Origin: Candidatus Moraniibacteriota bacterium
Lineage (GTDB): Bacteria; Patescibacteriota; Minisyncoccia; Moranbacterales; JAPLXC01
Length of the DNA: 38,369 bases
Reading direction: 5' to 3'
Assembly: GCA_026396275.1 (NCBI GenBank)
Contig: JAPLXC010000016.1
Span: forward strand, 1-38,369
Below the pieces are notes generated by a model. It was given only the letters and a program-made list of their open reading frames with translations, made no database searches and had not been told where the DNA came from. Within the stretch, counting starts at the first letter, position 1, and the number at the start of each line of letters is the position of its first letter. Made by a program: the position numbers and the translations under genes. Below are positions 28,303-36,570 of this stretch, piece after piece.

Positions 28303-30594
28303 CTAGACCTTCTGTTCCGCTATAATAAATGTCTTGCGATTGGCAAATTCTGCTTGTTTTCCCTTATTCCACTGATCCACCGGACGAATGTAGCCCACCA
28401 CTCGGGAATATACTTCGGTCTTTTGTTCCACTACACACTTGGGGCAGGTGTAATGTTCCCCGGGAAGATAGCCGTGAACGGGACAGACGCTGAATGTCGG
28501 AGTGAAGGTAAAATAAGGAAGTTTATAATTTTCCGCGATTCTGCGCACCAGCTTTTTCACCGTCTCAATATCCCAGAGTCGTTCTCCTAAAAATCCATGA
28601 AGAACTGTTCCGCCAGTATACTTTGTCTGAAGATTATCTTGAAGATCCAGCGCCTCAAAGAGATCGTTCGTAAAAGAGACCGGCAGCTGTGAAGAATTGG
28701 TATAATACGGTTCGGCTTTACCCTTTTTAACTTCCTTATGGTTGGCAAAAATAATACTGGGATATTTTTCACGGTCCAGGCGGGCCAGCCGATAAGACGC
28801 TCCTTCCGCTGGAGTGGCTTCCAGATTGTAAAGATTTCCGGTTTCCTCTTGATAGCTAATTATTCTTTTTCTCATATAATCCAGAATTTCTTCGGCCAGT
28901 TTCTTCCCCTCGCGAGTAGCAATATCTTTGCCAATCAGATTGAGCAGTGCTTCATTCATTCCCACCAGCCCAATAGTGGAAAAATGATTGGCCCAATACT
29001 GGCCCCGGCGCATCTTGATAGGATTTAAATAGAATCGACAGTAAGGGTATAATCCTCTCTCGGTAAAACTATCGATCATCTTGCGCTTTGTTTCCAAGCT
29101 TTCTTTGGCCAGATCCATGAGGTGATCAAGGCGTTGGAAAAATTCTTTTTTACTTACTCGCCCTTTGGCGTGGATTTTGGATAAGTATCCGATCCGCGGC
29201 ATATTGATAGTGACCACCCCGACTGATCCAGTCAAAGGATTGGCACCAAAGAGTCCTCCGCCTCGTTTGTAGAGTTCGCGGTTATCAAGGCGCAGCCGGC
29301 AGCACATCGATCGGGCATCCTCGGGACTCATGTCAGAATTGATAAAATTGGCAAAGTAAGGAATGCCGTACTTGGCCGCCATTTCCCAAACGGGGTTGAA
29401 ACGCTCGTCATCCCAGTCAAAATTTTTCCCGATATTATAAGTGGGAATGGGAAAAGTAAAAATCCGGCCATTGGCGTCGCCTTCAATCATCACTTCGGCA
29501 AACGCGCGGTTGATCATATTCATTTCTTCCTGAAAATCCGCGTAGGTCTCTTTCTGGGGAACGCCACCAATAATAATCGCTTCTCCGGCCAGCGTCGGAT
29601 GGGGAGTAATGTCAAGAGTGATATTGGAAAACGGCGTTTGAAAACCGACCCGGGTAGCCACGTTCATATTAAAGACAAAGGACTGGATGTTTTGCTTTAC
29701 TTCGTTGTACGCCAATTTATCATACCTGACAAACGGAGCGAGCAGCGTGTCGAAATTAGAAAATGCCTCCGCTCCGGCTACTTCTCCCTGAAGAGTATAA
29801 ATAAAATTTACCATTTGGCCCAAAGCCGAACCGAAGTGCTTGGCCGGTTTGCAAGCCACTTTTCCCGCCACCCCCGTGAAGCCGCGGAGCAGCAGATCCT
29901 GAAGATCCCAGCCACAGCAATAAGCGGCAACCAGTTGAAGATCGTGGATATGAAAGTCGCCCTGTTCATGAGCATCGCGAATACTTTTGGAATAAACTCG
30001 GTTCATCCAATATTTAGAACTCACGATTGAAGAAATGTAATTATTGAGACCCTGAAGAGAATAGGACATGTTGGCGTTTTCTTTCACTCTCCAGTCAATT
30101 TCCTGAATGTATTTGTCCACGAGGGTTACCGCTTCATCCAGAGCTCCTTCGGCCTCGCGAATTTTGCGGTGCTGTTCCCGGTAAAGAATGTAGGCCTTGG
30201 CGGTTTCCTCAAAATCCAAAATCATCAGTACTCTTTCCACCAGATCCTGGATTTCCTCAATTTCCGGAATGTATCCCTTACGGTAATTCCTGTTAAGCAG
30301 CCGCGTTACCTTATCACTTACCCGGTGGGCATCGGCTAAACTCCCCTCACCAGTCGCTGCGAAGGCCTTGGCCACCGCGTTGGTGATTTTGTTTTGATCA
30401 AGCAGCACCACCCGGCCGCTACGCTTCACCACTTTGGTGATCTGATTCTTGAACTTTTCAGATTTTTCTCCCCGCTTTCCTGCTTTCTTTTTTCCGCCAT
30501 TTTTTTCGGCGCCAGTCATAGGCTGATCAGCCCTTGGCTGAGATCCGCCTCGGGCGGACATTTTTGTTAGCATTTTTGTTTTGCCCCTGCTCAT
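28303..30594 (-). CDS. nrdD: Anaerobic ribonucleoside-triphosphate reductase
   Basis: Class III enzyme that reduces NTPs to dNTPs without oxygen. 763 residues: an ATP-cone region (RSGRVVLLDQNKITNAVAKA) near residue 57, the catalytic barrel with FGSALGQMVNFIYTLQGEVAGA and MCCRLRLDNRELYKRGGGLFG, the C-terminal zinc site CPVHGY...CPKC, and the glycyl radical loop SRVVGYIRPVDQWNKGKQAEF with Gly near residue 740. The first 45 residues are K/G-rich and partly encoded by a palindrome (30544-30558), so the true start may be internal, for example ATG 30573, 30561 or 30519. Confidence 0.96.
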   Translation of the reverse strand: MSRGKTKMLTKMSARGGSQPRADQPMTGAEKNGGKKKAGKRGEKSEKFKNQITKVVKRSGRVVLLDQNKITNAVAKAFAATGEGSLADAHRVSDKVTRLLNRNYRKGYIPEIEEIQDLVERVLMILDFEETAKAYILYREQHRKIREAEGALDEAVTLVDKYIQEIDWRVKENANMSYSLQGLNNYISSIVSSKYWMNRVYSKSIRDAHEQGDFHIHDLQLVAAYCCGWDLQDLLLRGFTGVAGKVACKPAKHFGSALGQMVNFIYTLQGEVAGAEAFSNFDTLLAPFVRYDKLAYNEVKQNIQSFVFNMNVATRVGFQTPFSNITLDITPHPTLAGEAIIIGGVPQKETYADFQEEMNMINRAFAEVMIEGDANGRIFTFPIPTYNIGKNFDWDDERFNPVWEMAAKYGIPYFANFINSDMSPEDARSMCCRLRLDNRELYKRGGGLFGANPLTGSVGVVTINMPRIGYLSKIHAKGRVSKKEFFQRLDHLMDLAKESLETKRKMIDSFTERGLYPYCRFYLNPIKMRRGQYWANHFSTIGLVGMNEALLNLIGKDIATREGKKLAEEILDYMRKRIISYQEETGNLYNLEATPAEGASYRLARLDREKYPSIIFANHKEVKKGKAEPYYTNSSQLPVSFTNDLFEALDLQDNLQTKYTGGTVLHGFLGERLWDIETVKKLVRRIAENYKLPYFTFTPTFSVCPVHGYLPGEHYTCPKCVVEQKTEVYSRVVGYIRPVDQWNKGKQAEFANRKTFIIAEQKV

Positions 30595-30669
30595 TAAATT
30601 GTTATATTACTAAATTTTTACAATACTAGATCGCCAGAGCTAGAAATTTTTTTCACTTCAGAATCAAGA

Positions 30670-31128
30670 TTACTGATTACTATTCTCCAATTTCTCCGCT
30701 TCTTTCTTGAAACTCTCCGCGTTCTTGAATGATTTATAGACGCTGGCAAAACGCATATAAGCCACGTCGTCAATTTCTTTTAGTTTATCCAGAACTATTT
30801 TTCCGATTTCCTTACTAGTTATTTCGCACTCTTCCTTGGATCTGACTTCATACTCTATGTCGCCCATCATTTTATCAATTTGCTCTTCAGTCACCGGCCG
30901 CTTTTCAATCGCCTTGCGAATGCCGGCTTCCACTTTTTCGCGGTTATATTCTTCTTTCCGGCCGTCTTTCTTAACCACGGCGAGACGCAAGATTTCCACC
31001 TCTTCATAAGTGCTAAAGCGGGCTTTGCATTTCTCGCACTCCCGGCGCCTTCTAATTGCTTTCCCATCCTGGGTATCGCGCGAATCAATTACTTTTGTTT
31101 CATTATGACCGCAAAAGGGGCAATTCAT
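30670..31128 (-). CDS. nrdR: Transcriptional repressor NrdR
   Basis: ATP/dATP-sensing repressor of ribonucleotide reductase genes. The zinc ribbon MNCPFCGHNETKVIDSRDTQ...CEKCKARFSTYE occupies residues 1-43, then the ATP-cone VVKKDGRKEEYNREKVEAGIRKA. 152 residues, full length. It lies directly upstream of nrdD on the same strand. A NrdR-box-like palindrome (31137-31150) in its promoter suggests autoregulation. Confidence 0.97.
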   Translation of the reverse strand: MNCPFCGHNETKVIDSRDTQDGKAIRRRRECEKCKARFSTYEEVEILRLAVVKKDGRKEEYNREKVEAGIRKAIEKRPVTEEQIDKMMGDIEYEVRSKEECEITSKEIGKIVLDKLKEIDDVAYMRFASVYKSFKNAESFKKEAEKLENSNQ

Positions 31129-31136
31129 ATATTTTA

Positions 31137-31150
31137 TACAATATATTGTA
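31137..31150 (-). promoter_or_regulatory. NrdR-box-like palindrome
   Basis: TACAATATATTGTA, a 14-base perfect palindrome 9 bases ahead of the nrdR ATG and just downstream of the -10 element. It resembles the known NrdR box (ACAnTATATAnTGT type). A single box is seen here; a convincing second one was not found ahead of nrdD. Confidence 0.6.
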
Positions 31151-31162
31151 CATTGTTATCCC

Positions 31163-31191
31163 ATTCTACCACAAGTCAAAAACCCCGACAA
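31163..31191 (-). promoter_or_regulatory. Promoter of nrdR-nrdD
   Basis: TTGTCG (31191-31186), 17 bases, TAGAAT (31168-31163) on the minus strand. The NrdR-box-like palindrome lies 12 bases downstream of the -10, a position where a repressor would block RNA polymerase. Confidence 0.55.
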
Positions 31192-31245
31192 GCGTTCAGA
31201 TTTAAGCCAAAATCTGGAGTTATGCACAGAGGGCAAATAAAATAA

Positions 31246-31267
31246 GATCACCGGCGATACGGTGACC
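31246..31267 (-). terminator. Terminator after the ftsZ-linked small gene
   Basis: GATCACCG (31246-31253), 6-base loop, CGGTGACC (31260-31267), pairing in all 8 positions with one G-T. On the minus strand it is followed by TTATTTTATTT. It ends the ftsA-ftsZ side of the region ahead of nrdR. Confidence 0.7.
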
Positions 31268-31295
31268 TTTAAAAAATCCTTTTGACAAAGTGATT

Positions 31296-31580
31296 TTAAT
31301 TATCTTTTTCTCTTCTGCTTTTTTGCATGCCTCCTCTTTTTCTCTGCTCTTTCCAATATTCTTTCTCTCCTATTTCTGTCGCTTCTACTCCGGTAACTTC
31401 TTTTTTAGACAATCTAAACTGCAACGCCATTTTCTGTTTAGCATCCTTCTCGTCTCTTGCTATAAACATCTCCGTTAATAATGTCGTGCAAGGACTCTTG
31501 ACGGGAACTTTAATAATAAAGAATCTGTCTTTTTCCTGTTCACTTTTTTTATCAGGAACAGGATAAAGTATTTCTCTCAT
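31296..31580 (-). CDS. Hypothetical protein downstream of ftsZ
   Basis: 94 residues, charged and soluble: MREILYPVPDKKSEQEKDRF, CTTLLTEMFIARDEKDAKQK, then an Arg/Lys-rich end. A strong AAGGAGG Shine-Dalgarno stands at proper spacing ahead of ATG 31580. It follows ftsZ by 29 bases and is followed by a terminator, so it is the last gene of the ftsZ unit. No family recognised. Confidence 0.7.
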   Translation of the reverse strand: MREILYPVPDKKSEQEKDRFFIIKVPVKSPCTTLLTEMFIARDEKDAKQKMALQFRLSKKEVTGVEATEIGEKEYWKEQRKRGGMQKSRREKDN

Positions 31581-31609
31581 AAATACCTCCTTATAAGCAA
31601 GCTCGAAAA

Positions 31610-32827
31610 TTATTTTTTCATTTTTCTCCGGATAAACGCGGGTATTTCCAGTTCTTCTTCCTCAAGATCTCTGGTTTCTTCCATCCCGGATACTCCGCGG
31701 GGCTGAATTTTTTCTTCAATAATCATCTTTGTCTCAAGTTTCTTTGCCGGAAAAATTAATCTTTCTTTTGCCTCCTTGCGCTCTTCTCTTGCCGGCTGGG
31801 TAAATGTCACTCGGGATATCTTTTCGGCGGGGGACTCTTTCACTTTGGCGGCATCAAAACCAGTGGCCACAACAGTAATGTGGACGTCACCTTTCCTGAT
31901 TTGATCGTCAATCACCGCGCCGAAAATAACCTTGGCATTAGGATCAATGCTCTCGGTTATAATATTGGCCGCTTCGTTAATCTCAAGCATCGTCAGATCG
32001 CTTGAGCCGGATATGTTGAAAAGCACTCCTTTGGCGCCATCAATGGAAAGTTCAAGAAGCGGACTATTGATAGCCGCTTTAGCCGCTTCGGCGGATCTAT
32101 TTTCCCCACTGGCAATTCCAATTCCCATAAGAGCTGAACCGCTGTCCTCCATAATTGCCCGGACATCGGCGAAATCAACATTGACGATTCCCGTTTTGAT
32201 AATGAGATCGGAAATTCCCTGCACCCCCTGGCGCAGAACGTCATCAACAATTTTGAAAGCGCTAATCAGAGTGGTCTTTCTGTCAATAATGGAAAGGAGT
32301 TTATCATTGGGAATAGTTATGAGGGAGTCAACCCTGTCTTTAAGGTTTTCTAGTCCTTCTTCTGCAATAGCCCGCCGCTGGGCGCCTTCGAAAGCAAAGG
32401 GCTTGGTTACTACTGCCACAGTGAGGGCTCCTAATTCCTTGGCTGTTTCGGCCACAATTGGAGCGGCTCCCGTTCCCGTGCCGCCGCCAAGACCGCAAGT
32501 TACGAAAACCATATCGGCCCCTTTAAGCACTTCCTGAATTTCATCCCGGTTTTCCTCCGCCGCCTGGCGGCCAATTTCCGGATTCATTCCCGCTCCCAAT
32601 CCTTTGGTTAAATTTTTTCCGATATGCACTTTTTCCGTAGCTTTAGAATGATGCAGGGCTTGGGCGTCAGTATTTACCGCCACAAATTCGACTCCTTTTA
32701 TTTTGGAATCAATCATTCGACTAATAGCCGCATTGCCTGATCCTCCCACTCCCACGACTTTAATTCTGGCAAACGTTTCAATGTCCGGTTTGATTTCCGC
32801 CATATTGTTATTTTGTTCATTGATCAC
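31610..32827 (-). CDS. ftsZ: Cell division protein FtsZ
   Basis: Tubulin-like GTPase that forms the division ring. [16 protein letters not shown] near residue 25, the signature [16 protein letters not shown] near residue 110, and the tail [14 protein letters not shown], the conserved peptide that binds FtsA. 405 residues from GTG 32827; an in-frame ATG at 32803 ([13 protein letters not shown]) is as likely and gives 397. Preceded by a promoter (32930-32959). It follows ftsA after a 356-base gap. Confidence 0.97.
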   Translation of the reverse strand: MINEQNNNMAEIKPDIETFARIKVVGVGGSGNAAISRMIDSKIKGVEFVAVNTDAQALHHSKATEKVHIGKNLTKGLGAGMNPEIGRQAAEENRDEIQEVLKGADMVFVTCGLGGGTGTGAAPIVAETAKELGALTVAVVTKPFAFEGAQRRAIAEEGLENLKDRVDSLITIPNDKLLSIIDRKTTLISAFKIVDDVLRQGVQGISDLIIKTGIVNVDFADVRAIMEDSGSALMGIGIASGENRSAEAAKAAINSPLLELSIDGAKGVLFNISGSSDLTMLEINEAANIITESIDPNAKVIFGAVIDDQIRKGDVHITVVATGFDAAKVKESPAEKISRVTFTQPAREERKEAKERLIFPAKKLETKMIIEEKIQPRGVSGMEETRDLEEEELEIPAFIRRKMKK

Positions 32828-33183
32828 CGCCTGCTAAGAAGTAAAAACTTTTCTACTCCAAGGACCTTTGATCAATTTTTACCAGTTAAAATTTAAATAA
32901 GATAAAAACTGTTATTTCTTTGATATTCCAATCTATCATATAGCCGGCTTTCCTGTCAACCCCTTGGGCAATTCCCGCAAGGAAGAATGCATATTTTCGC
33001 ATTTGTTAGGTTTGAAAGTGCGTTCTGCCCAGTTGCTTAAACACTCTAAAAACTCTCTGTTATTCAATCTACAGAGCCAAAAATAGAAATTTTATTTTTT
33101 ATTTTCGAGCGAAGCGAGTGAAATGGAAATTTATTTTCGTTTCCGAGCGAGCGATGAAAAATTTTATTTTAGGAAAATATCCG
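32828..33183. other. ftsA-ftsZ spacer, no gene seen
   Basis: 356 bases without a credible ORF; ftsA and ftsZ usually nearly touch. It holds the ftsZ promoter (32930-32959). Near ftsA there are two related blocks, ATTTTCGAGCGAAGCGAGTG and TTTCGTTTCCGAGCGAGCGA, with ATTTTATTTT flanks, which read as short repeats. TGATCA occurs at both ends of the ftsZ leader (32820-32825 and 32868-32873). Confidence 0.5.
32930..32959 (-). promoter_or_regulatory. Promoter of ftsZ
   Basis: TTGACA (32959-32954), 18 bases, TAGATT (32935-32930) on the minus strand. This gives ftsZ its own transcription start independent of ftsA. Confidence 0.6.
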
Positions 33184-34440
33184 CTAGGGTAAAAATCTTC
33201 CCAGCCAGCGGCGCATTTTGTCAACGGTGTATTCGGCGTTGCGAGAAATGTTGTCAATAACTTTCACGCCTGTCAGCCCATCCTGCAGAATACTCTCCCG
33301 TTCAAGCCCCCACAGAATAAGTCCCACTGCCGTAGCAAACGACGGATCATCAACTTCATTGAGCATTCCTCCCAGATTCGCGGGAAAACCAATTTGAGTA
33401 GGAAGCCCCAATATTTTTTTGGCAACATCGGCAATGTAGGGAAGTTTTGCTCCGCCTCCCGTAAGTACTGCCCCGGCCGGAAGAAGTCCGGCCCTTTTAA
33501 TCGATTGCAGTTCCTTATTCACCAATTTAAATATTTCCTCCAGGCGGGCTTCAATAATTTCCGCCACATGGTAGCGAGACACTGATCCTTCTTCTTGAGA
33601 ATCAATGCGAGCCAAATCAATTTCTTCTTTTCTACTTATTTCTTCCGGAAGAGCGCAGCCATATTCGAGTTTCACTTTCTCCGCCACTTCAACTGTGGTC
33701 CGCAATCCTATGGCGATGTCATTGGTGATGTGGCCGGCCCCAACGGGAATTATCGCGGTATGAAGCAGTTCCCCTTCCTCAAACACGGCTATTGAAGTGG
33801 TTCCTCCCCTCAAATTAACAAGGACTACTCCCAATTCTTTCTGCTTTTTTCCCAGCACCGATTTGGCCGCCGCCAATGGCTCAAGCACAATATCGTCAAT
33901 TTCAATATTCGACTGGGACAAACATTTCGCAATATTTTTAACATGGGAGGCTGAGTCCTCAATTAGAAGGGCGTTAACTTCCAGGCGAACCCCTCTCATT
34001 CCCACCGGATCCTTGATATTCTCCTGATCGTCCAGCCGATAGCCCTGAGGAACTATATGGACAATTTCCCGGTTGAGAGAAAGGGGAACCATCTGGACTT
34101 CATTAAGAACCCGCTGAATGTCATTTTCTGTAACTTCCCCATCCGCCCGGCCAACAGCCACCACCCCTTTTGAGCGCTGGAATCCTATTTCAGACCCCCC
34201 CGTGCTGACAACGGCTTTTTTGACTGTTATTCCCGCCATCCGCTCGCTTTTTTCCACTGATTCATTGATTACTTTCGCCACTTCTTCAGTATCAACAATC
34301 ACTCCGCGGCGGATTCCAAAGGAGGGCACAATGCTCACTCCCACCACTCGAGGAATTTCCTTGCGTGGGTTTTGAGCTATAATCGTCCGAATGTTGGATG
34401 ACCCGATGTCGATTCCAACCAAAATGGAGTCCCTAGACAT
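33184..34440 (-). CDS. ftsA: Cell division protein FtsA
   Basis: Actin-like membrane tether for FtsZ. From MSRDSILVGIDIGSSNIRTI (phosphate 1 loop) through the 1C subdomain, LGVVLVNLRGGTTSIAVFEE (phosphate 2) near residue 200 and GAVLTGGGAKLPYI (adenosine loop) near residue 335. The end KMRRWLGRFLP is an amphipathic basic helix that fits membrane binding. 418 residues. In-frame ATG 34455 adds five residues. Confidence 0.96.
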   Translation of the reverse strand: MSRDSILVGIDIGSSNIRTIIAQNPRKEIPRVVGVSIVPSFGIRRGVIVDTEEVAKVINESVEKSERMAGITVKKAVVSTGGSEIGFQRSKGVVAVGRADGEVTENDIQRVLNEVQMVPLSLNREIVHIVPQGYRLDDQENIKDPVGMRGVRLEVNALLIEDSASHVKNIAKCLSQSNIEIDDIVLEPLAAAKSVLGKKQKELGVVLVNLRGGTTSIAVFEEGELLHTAIIPVGAGHITNDIAIGLRTTVEVAEKVKLEYGCALPEEISRKEEIDLARIDSQEEGSVSRYHVAEIIEARLEEIFKLVNKELQSIKRAGLLPAGAVLTGGGAKLPYIADVAKKILGLPTQIGFPANLGGMLNEVDDPSFATAVGLILWGLERESILQDGLTGVKVIDNISRNAEYTVDKMRRWLGRFLP

Positions 34441-34517
34441 GGTTTTTCTAAACAAGAATTTATATTGCGCCGTTCCAACACAGACGCCGAACTGGCTAAT
34501 TTTCCTATTTGCTGTTA

Positions 34518-34545
34518 ATTATAGACAGAAAAAAGCTTTTAGCAA
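34518..34545 (-). promoter_or_regulatory. Promoter of ftsA
   Basis: TTGCTA (34545-34540), 16 bases, TATAAT (34523-34518) on the minus strand, about 80 bases ahead of ftsA and just after the end of dgkA. A perfect -10 and a four-of-six -35. Confidence 0.55.
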
Positions 34546-34552
34546 TGGTCTT

Positions 34553-34951
34553 CTAGCGAAGTCCCAGAAACTCTCTAATGTAGGGTAGAAAAATGATAAT
34601 TCCCACTGCCACGGCGACCAGCGTAGAAATAAGCACCACGGCCGCCATAATGTCTTTGATAAGACGGGCGTAAGGATGAATTTTGGGCCTGATTATATCA
34701 ACCACTCTTTCTACTACAGTATTGGTGAGTTCCGTGATGAGCACCCACATAATCATAAGGATAAGCACGATTGCTTCCCAGTTTTTCACTTTGAAAATGA
34801 AGATTAGCGCCAGAACAAACACAGCTAGAACAAGCTCAATCTGAAAATTTCGCTCATAAGAAGCGGCATACTTAAAGCCCCGAAAAGCGTGCCGGAAGCT
34901 CTTGTTTAGTTTTTTTATCTCTTCACCGCTTGTCTGATTTCCGTTGCTCAT
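34553..34951 (-). CDS. dgkA: Diacylglycerol/undecaprenol kinase family protein
   Basis: Small integral membrane kinase. 132 residues with SFRHAFRGFKYAASYERNFQIEL (about 18-40), three membrane segments, and the catalytic LITELTNTVVERVVDII with Glu residues near 91 and 98. In Gram-positive relatives the substrate is undecaprenol; which applies here is unknown. Its start overlaps the end of ybeY by 29 bases. Confidence 0.92.
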   Translation of the reverse strand: MSNGNQTSGEEIKKLNKSFRHAFRGFKYAASYERNFQIELVLAVFVLALIFIFKVKNWEAIVLILMIMWVLITELTNTVVERVVDIIRPKIHPYARLIKDIMAAVVLISTLVAVAVGIIIFLPYIREFLGLR

Positions 34952-35399
34952 TATTTTTGTCTTTTTTAATTATAGAGTTTTGGATGGAAAACATTTTTTT
35001 TCCGTGGCGCAATCCCAGAAGATGGAGCAGGCCATGAGAAACCACTCTGGCCAGTTCTTCTTTAATGCCCCGGCCAGTTTTCTTGGAATAATTCCCTATT
35101 TCAGTATAGCACATTACCAGCTCTCCTAAAAAGATGTTTTTATCAACAGCTTTTTTCAGTTCCTGGGCGCTTCGGTATTCAGAAAAGGAAAGGATGTCAG
35201 TTACGCTGTCTTTTCTCCGGTAGATTCGGTTGAGTTTTTTTATTTCCAAAGGCGCCACTAAAGCGATACTCAAAGATACAATTCTACGCTTCAAAAAATC
35301 ATAATTGTATTCTGCTAAAGTCCTTCTTATAACTTTGGCAAAAAAATCCTTTTTGATAGAACTTCGGGTAGTATTATTGATTTCAAGATTGAGTTTCAT
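34923..35399 (-). CDS. ybeY: Endoribonuclease YbeY
   Basis: Metal-dependent RNase of rRNA maturation and ribosome quality control. From MKLNLEINNTTRSSIKKDFF with VTDILSFSEY near residue 70 and the metal motif SHGLLHLLGLRHG near residue 125 (three His; the usual Asp before the last His is Arg here). 158 residues. The tail after the motif is longer and more basic than usual. It overlaps dgkA by 29 bases. In-frame ATG 35414 is an alternative start. Confidence 0.92.
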   Translation of the reverse strand: MKLNLEINNTTRSSIKKDFFAKVIRRTLAEYNYDFLKRRIVSLSIALVAPLEIKKLNRIYRRKDSVTDILSFSEYRSAQELKKAVDKNIFLGELVMCYTEIGNYSKKTGRGIKEELARVVSHGLLHLLGLRHGKKMFSIQNSIIKKDKNNEQRKSDKR

Positions 35400-35487
35400 A
35401 AATATAGTATACAAAAGAAAAAGGGACGAATCAATGTGATCCGTGTCTCAAGCTGGTTTCTGCTTATTCTTTACACTGTAATGAAAT

Positions 35488-35520
35488 AGTATATACGACG
35501 TATATACTCTGGTATATACT
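35488..35520. promoter_or_regulatory. Triple GTATATAC site 2
   Basis: GTATATAC occurs at 35489, 35500 and 35512, at spacings of 11 and 12. The first two form AGTATATAC-GAC-GTATATACT, differing in one central base from site 1 at 15382-15402. A TTTACA (35471-35476) stands 16 bases before the TATACG at 35493, so a promoter reading to the right would have its -10 inside the site. Confidence 0.55.
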
Positions 35521-35552
35521 ATGTCCTGCTAGGTAAACTTAGACAAAATAAA

Positions 35553-35694
35553 ATCCCTGCCAAGCCAGTTCGGCTAAACTTAACTTGGCAGGGACACGGC
35601 TTCAGCTTGCATTTTTCGCATATGCGTAATTTGCAAGTCGTTAAGTTGGCTAAGGACTACTTCGTTTTCTCGTGCCACTCTCCGGCGTTCCGGA
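35553..35694 (+). ncRNA. Candidate structured RNA
   Basis: Read on the plus strand. Hairpin 1: TCCCTGCCAAG / CTTGGCAGGGA with inner AGCC/GGCT. Hairpin 2: CTTGCA / TGCAAG with inner CGCATATGCG. Hairpin 3: TCCGG / CCGGA with a CGTT loop. AACTTAA near 35577 could also pair with TTAAGTT near 35641. The density of stems and lack of an ORF suggest a non-coding RNA or a long leader. No known RNA family recognised, and strand and ends are uncertain. Confidence 0.4.
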
Positions 35695-35726
35695 AAACAT
35701 CTTATATGAACGTAAAGGGTAAGGAG

Positions 35727-35755
35727 TTGACAAAAAATTTTTTTCAAGCTAATAC
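35727..35755 (+). promoter_or_regulatory. Promoter of the orphan plus-strand gene
   Basis: TTGACA (35727-35732), 17 bases, TAATAC (35750-35755). A near-consensus promoter 71 bases ahead of the start codon at 35827. Confidence 0.8.
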
Positions 35756-35826
35756 ATAAGCAGAGTTGTTCATTGAAATATTAAGCAAATTTAACTGAAC
35801 CTAGCAAAATAAAGGAGGACTTAAAA

Positions 35827-36432
35827 ATGGAAAGTTTTATTTTGAGAACACAAGAAAGGGGTAAGTTTCCTGTAACTAATTTGCATTCGGAAGGGACGGT
35901 CATAGTTTCTCTGCCTCATCGGCACAGTTTTTGGCTAAATCGCTTTGAAAATATCCTGACGCTTGAATGCGATTTGGGGCATATGCCTGGAGATCAAGTC
36001 AATATCTGCAAAATTGACCTCTCTGAAAAAGATTACGAAAAAGCTATGGAAATGGCGCCCGAATTTTTGTCCTGGGCAAGATCGTTCGAAAATAGTTTCC
36101 AAGTTAATAGGTTCGTTGATGCCTATGCCGTAAACAATTACCAGTGGGCTTCGGCTCTAATGTTCGGTCTGGACCATCAAGACCAGATGTGGATTAACCT
36201 TTCTCCTGATTGGCGCAAGAAAACAAATATCGAGTTCAGTATAATTAAAGACGACTACATTGATTTTTTGGGCGACAAGCATAAACTGGACGAGCCGGCT
36301 ATGACTCTGGCTTGCTCATTGAAGCTCTACGGACAAAAACCCTATTATTTTCTCTTTGTTGAATGGTGGGGCGACAATTCCTGGAGGTACGGCAAGAACT
36401 TTTTCTACAACAATACCGCGTTTGCGAGATGA
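35827..36432 (+). CDS. Orphan protein of unknown function
   Basis: 201 residues from ATG 35827, with AAGGAGGA at proper spacing. It starts MESFILRTQERGKFPVTNLH; soluble, Trp- and aromatic-rich, with HRHSFWLNRFENILTLECDL, WASALMFGLDHQDQMWINLS and a C-terminal YYFLFVEWWGDNSWRYGKNF. No signal peptide or membrane helix and no catalytic motif that I recognise. It is one of two plus-strand genes in the window and is a complete single-gene unit with promoter and terminator. Confidence 0.85.
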   Translation: MESFILRTQERGKFPVTNLHSEGTVIVSLPHRHSFWLNRFENILTLECDLGHMPGDQVNICKIDLSEKDYEKAMEMAPEFLSWARSFENSFQVNRFVDAYAVNNYQWASALMFGLDHQDQMWINLSPDWRKKTNIEFSIIKDDYIDFLGDKHKLDEPAMTLACSLKLYGQKPYYFLFVEWWGDNSWRYGKNFFYNNTAFAR

Positions 36433-36460
36433 TATTTGAGTAAAACGTAAATTAAATTGA

Positions 36461-36492
36461 AGAAGCCTGATATAATTCAGGCTTCTTTTTTT
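36461..36492 (+). terminator. Terminator of the orphan gene
   Basis: GAAGCCTGA (36462-36470), TATAAT loop, TCAGGCTTC (36477-36485), then seven T. A textbook intrinsic terminator 29 bases after the stop codon. Confidence 0.95.
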
Positions 36493-36570
36493 AAAGGCAT
36501 AACAGATACTTTTATTTTAATTCTTCCTCTACAATTCTTAATGCCGGATAGATACTAGATACAAACTCCT

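Larger units (their letters stand above)
35400..35826. other. 427-base non-coding region with hairpins
   Basis: It lies between divergent ybeY and the plus-strand orphan gene. It holds the triple GTATATAC site (35489-35519), a run of hairpins (35553-35694) and the promoter of the orphan gene (35727-35755). No ORF of note. Confidence 0.7.

Noticed and set aside
35540-35700. tmRNA, 6S RNA or RNase P RNA
   Set aside because: No tRNA-like ends, tag reading frame, large open bubble or RNase P conserved core could be found; only local hairpins are visible.
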